DNA of 14,419 bases from an uncultured Clostridia bacterium (GCA_934771675.1 CAKVMF010000011.1:1-14419); one strand, 5' to 3'; positions 1-7,679 are shown, counted from the first letter of the stretch. Notes: generated by a model not told the origin, from the letters alone. Made by a program: numbers and translations.

Positions 1-268
1 GTCCGTGGGTGTCCCAACCTGCTTTACGCAAAATATTTTTACCTTTCATTGTGTTGTAACGCAAAAATACGTCTTTAATTGTTCTTGTTAAAACGTGCCC
101 AATGTGTGGTTTTCCATTTGCTGTTGGTGGACCTTCATAAAAGGTGTAAGGTTCGCCATCTTTGTTTTTTTCAATCATTTTTTTGATAATGCCATTGCTC
201 TTCCAAAATTCAGCAACTTCAGGTTCACGAGCAGCAAAATCAAGTTTTGTGTCTACTTTTTTATACAT
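1..268 (-). CDS. ileS: isoleucyl-tRNA synthetase, N-terminal part (cut by window edge)
   Basis: This class I aminoacyl-tRNA synthetase charges tRNA-Ile with isoleucine in the cytoplasm. About 89 N-terminal codons are visible; the rest lies beyond base 1. The translation begins MYKKVDTKLDFAAREPEVAE. The class I ATP-binding HIGH motif is intact (PHIGHVLTRT), preceded by YEGPPTANGKP and followed by GWDTHG at the window edge, a combination typical of IleS. The ATG at 266-268 is preceded at good spacing by an AAGGAG ribosome binding site (about 274-280 on the complement). The gene is preceded by its own T-box leader and consensus promoter, so it is probably controlled by uncharged tRNA-Ile. ValS shares the HIGH region, but the surrounding motifs and the leader fit IleS better. 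Confidence 0.93.
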   Translation of the reverse strand, partial: MYKKVDTKLDFAAREPEVAEFWKSNGIIKKMIEKNKDGEPYTFYEGPPTANGKPHIGHVLTRTIKDVFLRYNTMKGKNILRKAGWDTHG

Positions 269-300
269 TTTTTCTCTCCTTTTTGTGATTTTCACGAAAT

Positions 301-350
301 AAAAGAAAAAAACCTTATGCAAATATAAGAAATCTCCTTTTGCATAAGGT
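301..350 (-). terminator. T-box intrinsic terminator of the ileS leader
   Basis: Reading the minus strand, a 12-bp perfect stem (339-350 with 312-323, ACCTTATGCAAA/TTTGCATAAGGT) is followed by a U-rich run (301-311). The loop contains AAAAGGAGA, which looks like a ribosome binding site but has no start codon at the right distance. A competing pairing exists between AATATAAG just upstream of the stem and CTTATATT in the loop, which could take part in the on/off switch. Confidence 0.88.
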
Positions 351-555
351 CAATTTACCACTTATATTCCGTATGCGCCAACACGCACCACCTTTTTAAC
401 GGTCAGTCCCCGTAAGCAACTACTCCACTATGGTTTCATCACTTCTGCTTGATTAGTGATATGAATTGGTTTCACTTGCTTGCTTTCACCAACCGCAAGT
501 TCTCTTTAAGCTACATCCAAAACACGTGTCTAATCTCAAACGCATTTATATGAAT
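301..555 (-). promoter_or_regulatory. T-box riboswitch leader of ileS
   Basis: A 5' leader that senses uncharged tRNA and controls transcription of ileS. On the minus strand it shows the AGAGAA stretch and the Stem I distal-loop signature GCGGTTGGTGAAAGC (about 485-510). Downstream is a plausible specifier region with an Ile codon ATC at 458-460. Next comes a T-box/antiterminator segment, AAAGGTGGTGCG (about 382-393), flanked by CCGT and ACGG that can close the antiterminator stem. The UGGU bulge would pair with the ACCA end of tRNA-Ile. The sequence departs from the textbook AGGGTGGTACCGCG, but the layout is complete and ends in a strong terminator. The TSS near 555 is inferred from the promoter. 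The specifier assignment was made by eye without folding. Confidence 0.9.
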
Positions 556-561
556 GATTAC

Positions 562-590
562 ATTATAAAAGCATTAAAAATCTTTGTCAA
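562..590 (-). promoter_or_regulatory. consensus sigma-A promoter of ileS
   Basis: On the minus strand a perfect TTGACA (585-590) and a perfect TATAAT (562-567) are separated by exactly 17 bases. Transcription should begin about base 555 and run through the T-box leader into ileS. Confidence 0.92.
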
Positions 591-596
591 TGTTTT

Positions 597-699
597 GAAA
601 AAAAATAAACAAAATTTTTAAATTTGTCACTCCCTTCTTAACAATTAACCCACACCCCCGTGACACACTCATTATAACATGAAATTTTTCATTTGTCTT
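597..699 (-). other. possible small transcript between murC and ileS
   Basis: On the minus strand an AAGACA (694-699) lies 17 bases before an extended TGTTATAAT -10 element (671-676). It would produce an RNA of about 70 bases containing a closing stem, TGTCAC/GTGACA (660-665 with 625-630), and an inner TTAA/TTAA hairpin. The RNA would end in an AT-rich hairpin followed by eight U (598-605). The GGGAG within it has no convincing start codon. No other gene is visible between 600 and 890. This is a candidate small RNA or just a second upstream promoter for ileS; support is limited to these motifs. Confidence 0.25.
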
Positions 700-762
700 A
701 AACCCCTGACAGGATTTTCGAAAAAACTTTAAAAATATTTTTGCAATCTCAATTTTCGAAGG

Positions 763-802
763 AAAAACAAACAAAAAATGGTGCTATGAGAAACATAACA
801 CC
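763..802 (-). terminator. intrinsic terminator after murC
   Basis: On the minus strand GGTGTTATG (794-802) pairs with CATAGCACC (780-788) through nine pairs including one G-U wobble, followed by ATTTTTTGTTTGTTTTT. The 22-base stretch 791-812 also occurs identically at the terminator after the COG2509-type gene, so the two terminators look like copies of one module. Confidence 0.8.
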
Positions 803-892
803 TTTATTTTTCTAAATTTACAGCATTTTACCACCAACAGATAGAAAGTGACACAAATTTATTTATTGTTATTATTTTATAACTTATAAAAA

Positions 893-2269
893 CTATTTTC
901 TAAATTTTTCAGCCAACTTTTCAATGCTTCCCGCACCAAGTATCAAAACAACATCATGCGGTTTTGCAATGGATTTTATTTTTGATTTTATATCATTGTA
1001 GAATGAAACACATTCAATTTTTTTGACATATTTTTTTGTGTGAAGTGCAAGTTCATCACTTCCAACCCCTTGGCTTTCATCTTCCCTTGCAGAGTATACC
1101 GGTGCAAGAAACAAATAATCTGTCCCATAAAAACTCTTTGCAAAATCATCAAGCAAAAATTTTGTTCGTGAATATGTGTGCGGTTCAAACGCAACAATAA
1201 TCTTTCCATGAACAGGTCTTGCAAGCATTTTTGCAACATCAATCATTTTTTCTATCTGCTTTGGATGGTGCGCATAATCATGAATAACCAAAATATTATT
1301 TTTGTTACTCACAATTTCACTTCTGCGCTTCACCCCTGAAAAATGTTCAAGTGCAAACTTGATATCGCAAAAATCTATTCCACAAGCAAGCGAAACCAAA
1401 ATACTTGCAAGTGCATTTGAAATGTTATGTTTGCCTAAAATTGAAAGTTTTATATTCCCCAAATTGCAGCCACAAAATATAACATCAAACATAAATCTGC
1501 AAGGCTTATACTCTTTTATGTTTGAAGCGTAGATATCTGCCTTGTGATTCATTCCAAAAGTTGCTGCGTTTTCATCAATTATATCAAGTGAGTTCACATC
1601 ATCCATTGAAAGAACATTAAGCCCACCTTTCTTGACCTTTCTAGCAAATTTTGCAAAGGATTTTTTAACTCCGTCAAGTGAGCCAAAATAATCCAAATGA
1701 TCGCTATCAATATTGAGTATCACCGACAAATCTGGAGTTAAATACAAATAGTTGTCCATATACTCGCAAGCTTCAGTGATAAAGTATTTCTTTCCACCAA
1801 GTTTGTAATTTGACTTTATTTTTGAAAGCACCCCACCAACATGAATTGTAGGTTTTTTGCCAGCCGTTAAAAATATTTCAGAAATCATTGCAGATGTTGT
1901 TGTTTTCCCATGACTTCCAGCAATTGCAATAACTGTCTTGTAATCTTTTGCTATTATTCCCAAAAGTTCTGCACGTTTTAATATCATCAAGTTTTTGTGC
2001 TTTGCATAAGAAAGTTCTTCATTGTCATCATGAATGGCCGATGAAAAAACAACAATATCAACACCAATTAAATTTTCTTTTTGCTGAGTGTGAAAAACTT
2101 TTATGTTTTGTTTTTCAAGTTTTTCAGTTTCTTCATTATATGCCAAATCAGAACCCTGAACAATCACACCTTCTCTTTCAAGCATCTGCGCTAACGCGCT
2201 CATACTTATTCCACCAATGCCAATAAAGTGAACTCGTTTTCCCTTTAATTCTTTCAAAAAAATTTCCAT
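893..2269 (-). CDS. murC: UDP-N-acetylmuramate--L-alanine ligase
   Basis: MurC is a cytoplasmic ATP-dependent ligase that adds L-alanine to UDP-N-acetylmuramate, the first amino acid of the peptidoglycan stem peptide. From the start at 2269 the protein is 458 residues, normal for the family. It shows the N-terminal nucleotide-sugar motif GIGGISMSAL (residues 17-26), the Mur ATP loop GSHGKTTTS (118-126), NIDSDHLDYF, the HDYAHHP motif of the C-terminal domain, FEPHTYSRT and a final LGAGS. The ATG at 2267-2269 is chosen because conserved MurC sequence begins right after it. An in-frame ATG 17 codons upstream (2320) adds a hydrophobic, Phe-rich tail foreign to the family and has no ribosome binding site. 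The SD at the chosen start is also weak (TGTGG). The gene is flanked by terminators and is probably transcribed alone. Confidence 0.93.
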   Translation of the reverse strand: MEIFLKELKGKRVHFIGIGGISMSALAQMLEREGVIVQGSDLAYNEETEKLEKQNIKVFHTQQKENLIGVDIVVFSSAIHDDNEELSYAKHKNLMILKRAELLGIIAKDYKTVIAIAGSHGKTTTSAMISEIFLTAGKKPTIHVGGVLSKIKSNYKLGGKKYFITEACEYMDNYLYLTPDLSVILNIDSDHLDYFGSLDGVKKSFAKFARKVKKGGLNVLSMDDVNSLDIIDENAATFGMNHKADIYASNIKEYKPCRFMFDVIFCGCNLGNIKLSILGKHNISNALASILVSLACGIDFCDIKFALEHFSGVKRRSEIVSNKNNILVIHDYAHHPKQIEKMIDVAKMLARPVHGKIIVAFEPHTYSRTKFLLDDFAKSFYGTDYLFLAPVYSAREDESQGVGSDELALHTKKYVKKIECVSFYNDIKSKIKSIAKPHDVVLILGAGSIEKLAEKFRK

Positions 2270-2334
2270 ACCACATGTTATGAAAATCAAAAATCTTGTG
2301 TTAAACAAAAAAACAAACATGAGTCAAAATTTTT

Positions 2335-2368
2335 TAGATAAAAACGGTGTTATGTTAAACATAACACC
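2335..2368 (-). terminator. intrinsic terminator after the COG2509-type gene
   Basis: A perfect 9-bp hairpin, GGTGTTATG (2346-2354) / CATAACACC (2360-2368), is followed on the minus strand by GTTTTTATCT. A T-rich run on the plus side (TTTATTTTT) makes it potentially bidirectional. It shares 22 identical bases with the terminator after murC, and similar bases lie on its gene-proximal side (CAGCATTTA...CACC). Confidence 0.8.
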
Positions 2369-2395
2369 TTTATTTTTCAGCATTTACACCAAGTT

Positions 2396-4006
2396 TTAAG
2401 CATTTTTAGGATTTAGATAAAAAGCCACTTTTTCAGCAGTTTTAAGACCATCTGCTCCGCTTGAAGTTATTCCACCAGCATACCCAGAACCTTCTCCACA
2501 AACGAACAATCCCCTTATGTTTGTCATCATATTTTCACCACGAACGATTTGAACTGGAGCGCTTGATCTTGACTCAATACCTATCAAAATATTTTCATCT
2601 TCTGCAAAACCTTTAACCTTTTTGTTTAATATTGGAAGAGCTTCTTTTAAACTTTTATAAACAAAATCTGGCAAACACTTTTTCAAATCTGCAGGAGTGA
2701 CTGCTGGAAGATATGTTGGTTTCACCCTGCCCCAATTTGCCGTTGGATTTTTGTTTTCGCTTAAAAAATCTTTAACCATTTCTGCTGGTGCATTGTAGTT
2801 TAAACCGCCAAGTTCAAAAGCTAACTTTTCATATTTCTTTTGAAAGCGAACACCAGCAAGTGCATCCGTTCCATCATAATCTTCTGGAATAACATTAACC
2901 AAAACAGCACTATTTGCATTTTTGCCATCACGTGCATGATAACTCATTCCGTTTGTAACAACAGTTCCCTCGTCACTTGACGAAGCAACAACAACCCCAC
3001 CCGGACACATGCAGAATGTAAACACACTTCTACCACTTTCAAGATGAGTTACAAGCTTGTAATTTGCGGCTGGGAATGATTCATCATATGTGCCGTATTG
3101 TGAAAAGTTTATATCTTTTTGAAGTTGTTCAATTCTAACACCCATTGCAAAAGGTTTTTGAACAATTTCAACATGTTTTTCGTTTAACAGATTGTATGAA
3201 TCACTTGCACTATGCCCAACAGCTAAAACAAGTGAATCTGTTTCAAAATCTAGCTCTTCACCAGTTTGAATGTTTTTTGCATAAACCTTGGTAACTTTTC
3301 CATTCTCTTCATCAAAATTTTCAAATTTTGTGTTAAAGAGCACTGTTCCGCCAAGAGATTTTATCTTTTCACGAATGTTTTTAACCACAGTTTTTAGCAA
3401 ATCGCTACCAATGTGTGCTGTTCCGCTATGAAAAATATCTTTTGGTGCACCGTTCAAAATAAATTCATTAATACAGGTTTTTGTCCAATCATTTGAAACG
3501 TTGCTGATAAGTTTTCCATCTGAAAAAGTTCCTGCGCCGCCTTCACCAAACTGAACATTTGAATATTTGTTAAGTTTTCGATTTTGCCAAAATTCATCAA
3601 CATCTTTTTGTCTGCTATCGACATCTTTTCCCTGTTCAAGCACAATTGGATTAAGCCCAAATTTTGCAAGAGCAAGAGCCGCAAACATTCCACTTGGTCC
3701 AAGTCCAACAACTATTGGACGTTTAGCCTTAAAATCACACTTCTGATATGATACACCTTCATGATTAACCAAAATATCATTCAGTTTGTAAACCTTGTTT
3801 TTTGCCTTATTTTTAACCTGAACAGCAATGTTGAGTGACACAAAAATCTGTGGTTTTTTTCGACAATCCAAGCTTGACTTTACAATCTCAAATTCTTCAA
3901 TTTCATCACGAAAAAGATGATATTTTTTTGCAATACCATCAAAAACATCCGTTTCAGTGTAGTTTGGAACAATTTTAATCTCTGTTAGAAGTTTCATTCT
4001 TTTCAT
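2396..4006 (-). CDS. FAD-dependent dehydrogenase-like protein (COG2509 type)
   Basis: A 536-residue flavoprotein of the widespread bacterial family annotated as NAD(FAD)-utilising or FAD-dependent dehydrogenase (COG2509), whose substrate is not established. After an N-terminal domain of about 95 residues comes a Rossmann FAD-binding fold: VVGLGPSGMFAA (GxGxxG at 101-106), then LEQG with the ribose-binding Glu near 124. GEGGAGTFSDGKL (154-166) is highly characteristic of this family. A second nucleotide-binding stretch (LVLAVGHSASDS) and the C-terminal FVCGEGSGYAGGITSSGADG complete the flavin site. No signal peptide or membrane segment is seen, so it is probably cytoplasmic. The ATG at 4004-4006 has GGAAAG upstream; a second ATG three codons later is possible. 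The gene overlaps the end of the ABC transporter gene by 32 bases, so the two are co-transcribed and probably translationally coupled. Confidence 0.85.
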   Translation of the reverse strand: MKRMKLLTEIKIVPNYTETDVFDGIAKKYHLFRDEIEEFEIVKSSLDCRKKPQIFVSLNIAVQVKNKAKNKVYKLNDILVNHEGVSYQKCDFKAKRPIVVGLGPSGMFAALALAKFGLNPIVLEQGKDVDSRQKDVDEFWQNRKLNKYSNVQFGEGGAGTFSDGKLISNVSNDWTKTCINEFILNGAPKDIFHSGTAHIGSDLLKTVVKNIREKIKSLGGTVLFNTKFENFDEENGKVTKVYAKNIQTGEELDFETDSLVLAVGHSASDSYNLLNEKHVEIVQKPFAMGVRIEQLQKDINFSQYGTYDESFPAANYKLVTHLESGRSVFTFCMCPGGVVVASSSDEGTVVTNGMSYHARDGKNANSAVLVNVIPEDYDGTDALAGVRFQKKYEKLAFELGGLNYNAPAEMVKDFLSENKNPTANWGRVKPTYLPAVTPADLKKCLPDFVYKSLKEALPILNKKVKGFAEDENILIGIESRSSAPVQIVRGENMMTNIRGLFVCGEGSGYAGGITSSGADGLKTAEKVAFYLNPKNA

Positions 4007-5693
4007 CTTTTATCTTTCCACGTTCTTCAAATTCAATTAATCTATCTGCAATTTTCTTTACTCTATCATCATGCGAAACAACAATAACAATGGCGTCTTT
4101 TTTTAGTTTTTCAATGCTTTGAATAACCTTTTTTGCATTGCTATTATCAAGGTCGTTTGTTGGTTCATCAAAAATATAAACATCCGCCTTTTTGATAAGA
4201 GTTCTTGAAAGACCAATTCTCTTTTTTTCACCGCCTGAAAGCATATTTTCAAGGGTTTGTTCTTCAGCGTCATCATATTTTCTACCAACAACACCAGTAA
4301 GTGACAATTGATTTATAACCTTTTTGAAATTCTCGTTTTCCGTTCCATCTGGATACAAAACGTTAAGTTTCACATCACGGTTAAAGATATATGCACTTTG
4401 CATTGCAACACTCATATTTTCGACAGCTGTGTAACCTGAATCCAATTTTTTTGAGCCATTTATAACAATATCTCCGCTATTTTTTTCGCAAAGCCCACAA
4501 ATAACTTTGATGAGCGTTGATTTTCCGCAACCACTCTCACCCGTCACCACAACAAGCTCATCTTTTTTGAATTTTAAATTAACATTGTTTAGGTTAAATT
4601 TTCCATTTTCAGCTGAAATATTTTTTAATTCAATTGTTTCAATTGGCATATTTTCACTTTCAAGTGGCAATAATTCATTTTCATTTGGTTTGAGCTCAAC
4701 AAGGCGTTCAACTGAAACCAAACAATTTATCCAGCGAGCTGCAAAATAACCAACCGACTGGATAGGCGAAAACAATTGAGCAACGTAGTTGACAACAATA
4801 ATTATGTTTCCAACAAGCATTGTTCCAAGATAAACCTGCTTTGCACAAAGATAAATTATTACAAAAACGCAAGTTACTTGAGCTATTCGAACTCCAAGCC
4901 AATAAAACCAACGAAGATTAATCTGGCGTTTTTGTTCTTTTAAAAAATTGTCAGTTCTTTCTCTATAAATTGAAGACTCAAACATCATTGACTTATACAA
5001 ATAAATAATTGGAAGGTTTGAAATTGTGTTTGCAAGAGTGCTACTCATTGCTGATTTTGCCTTTTCAGTTCTGAATGAAATCTTTTTTTCAATCTTAATT
5101 CTAGCAACAACACACGCACAAACAACAGCCACTCCACAAGCCAAAACGACAATTGTTGATGCATCAAGAAAAATCAAATATACAAGAGCAAGTGCCGCTG
5201 ACAAAATTTCAGGAATAACAGCACAAAACAAATCTACAACAACATCAGTGATGATTTCAGGTGCTTGATTGAGTCTGTAAATTGCATCGCCTTGAGTCAT
5301 TTTTAAATCCATATTTTTTCGTGGAGCAACAAGCCAGTCAAAGTTCGTTTTTCTTATATCAGCAACAACCTTTTTTACCATTTTTTCAATCAAAAGGTCG
5401 TATGTTACGCTTATTGTTCTCATTGAAAAAGTTATAATTGCACCAACCAAAATTATTGTGCCGTAACCTATACTGTCAGGTATTGTAATACCAAAAACGG
5501 ATATGCTTTCATTTGAAAGTTTTGAAACAATCAAACTAATAACTTGTGTTGGTATCAAAACCGCAACCGCCGAAATAATTCCGAGCAACATCAAAAATAA
5601 AAATTCTGTCTTTTCACCTCTTGACATTGTTTTCCACATTAACCTTAGTATTCCGATGCTTTTGGTCTTTTTTTGCTTGATTTTCTTCCCCAT
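3975..5693 (-). CDS. ABC exporter half-transporter (fused membrane and ATPase domains)
   Basis: A 572-residue type I ABC exporter. After a Lys-rich N-terminus, residues about 25-300 hold some six hydrophobic segments of the ABC transmembrane domain; the remainder is the nucleotide-binding domain. Visible ATPase motifs are Walker A GESGCGKST (about 384-392), the Q-loop in MQSAYIF, the signature LSGGEKKR (about 484-491), Walker B VYIFDEPTND (about 501-510) and the switch His in VVSHDD. All are intact. It should act as a homodimer, or with an unseen partner, in the plasma membrane; the cargo (peptide, drug, lipid or metal chelate) cannot be read. The ATG at 5691-5693 follows a weak GGGAAG. It is the first gene of a two-gene operon with the overlapping flavoprotein. 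Its promoter is covered by two ATGAT/ATCAT palindromes, so expression is probably repressible. Confidence 0.88.
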   Translation of the reverse strand: MGKKIKQKKTKSIGILRLMWKTMSRGEKTEFLFLMLLGIISAVAVLIPTQVISLIVSKLSNESISVFGITIPDSIGYGTIILVGAIITFSMRTISVTYDLLIEKMVKKVVADIRKTNFDWLVAPRKNMDLKMTQGDAIYRLNQAPEIITDVVVDLFCAVIPEILSAALALVYLIFLDASTIVVLACGVAVVCACVVARIKIEKKISFRTEKAKSAMSSTLANTISNLPIIYLYKSMMFESSIYRERTDNFLKEQKRQINLRWFYWLGVRIAQVTCVFVIIYLCAKQVYLGTMLVGNIIIVVNYVAQLFSPIQSVGYFAARWINCLVSVERLVELKPNENELLPLESENMPIETIELKNISAENGKFNLNNVNLKFKKDELVVVTGESGCGKSTLIKVICGLCEKNSGDIVINGSKKLDSGYTAVENMSVAMQSAYIFNRDVKLNVLYPDGTENENFKKVINQLSLTGVVGRKYDDAEEQTLENMLSGGEKKRIGLSRTLIKKADVYIFDEPTNDLDNSNAKKVIQSIEKLKKDAIVIVVSHDDRVKKIADRLIEFEERGKIKDEKNETSNRD

Positions 5694-5754
5694 TTTAACT
5701 TCCCATATTATATAATTATTGATTTATTTAAGTTTATAATTCATTTGCGGTTTA

Positions 5755-5783
5755 ATTTTATCATAATGATTCTTTTATTTCAA
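5755..5783 (-). promoter_or_regulatory. promoter of the ABC exporter operon
   Basis: On the minus strand TTGAAA (5778-5783) and TAAAAT (5755-5760) are spaced by 17 bases. The promoter lies just after the spoVG terminator and about 60 bases before the ABC start codon. A later TATAAT-like stretch near 5705-5712 is too close to the start codon to be the main promoter. Confidence 0.7.
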
Positions 5784-5794
5784 TGATAATCATT
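5760..5794. promoter_or_regulatory. two palindromic operator-like sites overlapping the ABC promoter
   Basis: AATGATAATCATT (5782-5794) is a perfect 6-1-6 palindrome overlapping the -35 element. ATCATAATGAT (5760-5770) is a 5-1-5 palindrome covering the spacer next to the -10. Their centres are about 23 bp apart, close to two helical turns, so a dimeric repressor could bind both on one DNA face. The first site equals the central 13 bases of the classical 19-bp Fur box, but it fits the Bacillus 7-1-7 Fur/PerR consensus only partly. The regulator is therefore unproven. Confidence 0.5.
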
Positions 5795-5803
5795 TAATTA
5801 CAC

Positions 5804-5828
5804 AAAAAAACACACCAAAAATGGTGTG
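5804..5828 (-). terminator. intrinsic terminator after spoVG
   Basis: On the minus strand CACACC (5823-5828) pairs with GGTGTG (5811-5816), followed by seven U (5804-5810). It separates spoVG from the ABC exporter operon downstream. Confidence 0.85.
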
Positions 5829-5861
5829 CTTTTAGTTCGCATCTATAACGAGAGTAGAAAA

Positions 5862-6137
5862 TTACTCTTCAGTTGCATTTGCCTTTGCTTCATCAAATGC
5901 TTTCAACACGATATCTTTAATCATTTCTCTTGTTTCAGTATTAAGTGGATGAACGATATCCTTGAATTCTCCATCTGGTGTTTTTCTGCTTGGCATTGCA
6001 ATAAAGTAGCCTTCATTTCCTTCGATAACCTTGATGTCATGAACAACAAAGCAATCATCGATTGTGATTGATGCACTAGCTTTAATTTTGCTCTTGTCTG
6101 TTTTTACAATGCGCACTCTTACGTCTGAAATTTTCAT
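5862..6137 (-). CDS. spoVG: septation regulator SpoVG
   Basis: A 91-residue SpoVG protein, a small cytoplasmic nucleic-acid-binding regulator widespread in Bacillota. In Bacillus it influences septation and sporulation; in other species it affects RNA and DNA targets and virulence genes. The family hallmarks are plain: MKISDVRVRI at the N-terminus, ASITIDDCFVVHDIKVIEG, then FIAMPSRKTPDGEFKDIVHP and NTETREMI, with an acidic helical tail. The length is normal. The ATG at 6135-6137 has a strong AAGGAG seven to eight bases upstream. The gene is monocistronic, with its own terminator. The presence of spoVG does not by itself prove sporulation. Confidence 0.96.
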   Translation of the reverse strand: MKISDVRVRIVKTDKSKIKASASITIDDCFVVHDIKVIEGNEGYFIAMPSRKTPDGEFKDIVHPLNTETREMIKDIVLKAFDEAKANATEE

Positions 6138-6160
6138 ATTCTGCTCCTTAAATTTATGTT

Positions 6161-6198
6161 TTGTCTATTACTAGACAATTATATTTTATATCATCAAT
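6161..6198 (-). promoter_or_regulatory. spoVG upstream region: -10-like element and leader hairpin
   Basis: Upstream of spoVG on the minus strand lies a TATAAAAT-type element (about 6181-6190) without a clear -35. It is followed by a 7-bp hairpin, TTGTCTA (6172-6178) / TAGACAA (6161-6167), directly before the ribosome binding site. No Bacillus-like sigma-H promoter was found. The hairpin may stabilise the mRNA or act as a protein binding site. Confidence 0.35.
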
Positions 6199-6240
6199 AT
6201 CAAAATAGCAAATGATTTTTTAAGGTTTTCTATTTTTGCA

Positions 6241-7554
6241 TTAATCTAAATATATTTCATGTTTCCTTAAATTTTTTTCATATTTTAACATCATCATATC
6301 AACTATTGCGATAGCAAATACAAACACCATCAAAAGCACTTTTGTTGCAATCAAAAGTTGACTTATTCCAAAGTTTGCAACAATAAAACCAACGAGAGCC
6401 ATTATTCCAAAGCTAAACATTCGAAATATTTCAAGAACTCCTTCAAGCTCGGCTTGATATTCTGCTATACAATCATAAAGTCCCAACCTTTTTATTATCA
6501 AATTTCTGGCAACATCAAATGTGTAACTATGAACAACTGAACAAATAACCAATGCACCATTAAATATAATGGCTGTTACTTTTAACGGAAAAATAACTTC
6601 AACAAGCGCTGCCACAACTGGTATAACAGCAGCTATTGGGAATATAAATCCTCTCTTTCCTGGTTTTGTGCAAGTTGTTAAGATAACCAAGAGAACCATG
6701 GCACATGCAGCAAACACACTAGTGATTATTCCAAGTGAAAAGTTTGAATTGAATGTATACATAATTAAAATTGTATTAAGCGGAGTTACAATTGTTGTAA
6801 AACCATAAAAAATTGAAATCAAGTAAGAATAAGTGACAAGTTTCTTCTTTTCACCAAGAGCATTTAACTTTTGATTATAATCCTTGAGGTCAAATGATGA
6901 ATTTTCTGGGCGTTTTGATTTAATAAAAAATGACAAAATAATTTCAACTGCAACAATCGCCAAAACAATATATGCACTGGTCTTGAATGAATCAGCATCA
7001 ATAATTTTTCCTAAAACAATAGGGATAACAACTGAACCAAATTTTTCCAATATAAGCTGACCAGCTGAATATTTTTTCATTATCCTCTTGCTTACAAGCT
7101 CATTTTTCATGATATTGTAACTTGTCCAATAGCAAGCTTCAGAAAAACCATAAAGTATACCAGCGAGTGCGACATATTGCGAAACATCCTTACCAATAAA
7201 GATTATCATTAATATAAACAAAAATTTGATAATAATTGCAACACGATAAAACCCTACTCTACTGGTTTTGTCAATGAATTTTGAAATTACAAAATAAAAA
7301 ATCCCCATTGACATATAATTAAACATGTAGAATAGACCAATGTTTAGAACATAATTTTCCGAAATCGTGTATAGATACGAAACCAAAAAAGTCGTTACAA
7401 ACACATTTATAATATTGTTTAATGTGTAAGATGCCAATAAAGATACAACAGTCTTTTTGTTTGGTTTGTGGTGTGATTGGTAATTAACTTGAAATGAATT
7501 ACTTTCATTTGTAGTTTCTGCTGATTCTTTTTCGTTTATTTGAATATTTTCCAT
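6241..7554 (-). CDS. MFS-like multi-pass membrane transporter
   Basis: A 437-residue integral membrane protein with a polar Ser/Asn-rich N-terminus of about 30 residues, then about twelve hydrophobic segments arranged as two halves. A charged cytoplasmic loop lies near residues 210-240 (KSKRPENSSFDLKDYNQKLNALGEKKK). This is the usual architecture of the major facilitator superfamily. Short loops such as SKFIDKTSR sit where the MFS A-motif region is expected but match it only loosely, so the substrate is unknown. The ATG at 7552-7554 has AAGGA upstream. It has its own promoter, is divergent from the SPFH gene and runs toward spoVG with no clear strong terminator between; a weak CAAAAATAG/CTATTTTG inverted repeat sits near 6197-6240. 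The closest subgroup could not be named from sequence alone. Confidence 0.75.
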   Translation of the reverse strand: MENIQINEKESAETTNESNSFQVNYQSHHKPNKKTVVSLLASYTLNNIINVFVTTFLVSYLYTISENYVLNIGLFYMFNYMSMGIFYFVISKFIDKTSRVGFYRVAIIIKFLFILMIIFIGKDVSQYVALAGILYGFSEACYWTSYNIMKNELVSKRIMKKYSAGQLILEKFGSVVIPIVLGKIIDADSFKTSAYIVLAIVAVEIILSFFIKSKRPENSSFDLKDYNQKLNALGEKKKLVTYSYLISIFYGFTTIVTPLNTILIMYTFNSNFSLGIITSVFAACAMVLLVILTTCTKPGKRGFIFPIAAVIPVVAALVEVIFPLKVTAIIFNGALVICSVVHSYTFDVARNLIIKRLGLYDCIAEYQAELEGVLEIFRMFSFGIMALVGFIVANFGISQLLIATKVLLMVFVFAIAIVDMMMLKYEKNLRKHEIYLD

Positions 7555-7575
7555 TTTTTGTCCTTCATTTTTCTC

Positions 7576-7604
7576 ATTATATCATTAAAATTTTTCATTT
7601 ACAA
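7576..7604 (-). promoter_or_regulatory. promoter of the MFS-like gene
   Basis: On the minus strand TTGTAA (7599-7604) and a perfect TATAAT (7576-7581) are 17 bases apart, about 20 bases upstream of the start codon. Confidence 0.7.
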
Positions 7605-7625
7605 ACAAAAATCTGCATTATTTAT

Positions 7626-7654
7626 TTGCATTATATCTCAATTCAATATATAAT
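7626..7654 (+). promoter_or_regulatory. promoter of the SPFH-domain gene
   Basis: TTGCAT (7626-7631) and a perfect TATAAT (7649-7654) are 17 bases apart, with the GGAGG ribosome binding site at 7670-7674. It is back to back with the MFS promoter; the two -35 elements are about 21 bases apart. Confidence 0.8.
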
Positions 7655-7679
7655 AAAATTAATAAAATTGGAGGTCAAT

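Noticed and set aside
574..774. 66-codon minus-strand reading frame upstream of ileS
   Set aside because: It contains both the ileS promoter and an upstream promoter-like element, has no ribosome binding site, and its Phe/Lys/Ile-rich translation resembles no family.
2270..2320. Upstream ATG start for MurC
   Set aside because: It adds 17 hydrophobic residues foreign to MurC and lacks a ribosome binding site. The conserved start lies at 2269.
7626..7679. Upstream TTG start for the SPFH protein
   Set aside because: The TTG is the first half of the -35 element, and a perfect GGAGG precedes the ATG at 7680, where the family sequence also begins.
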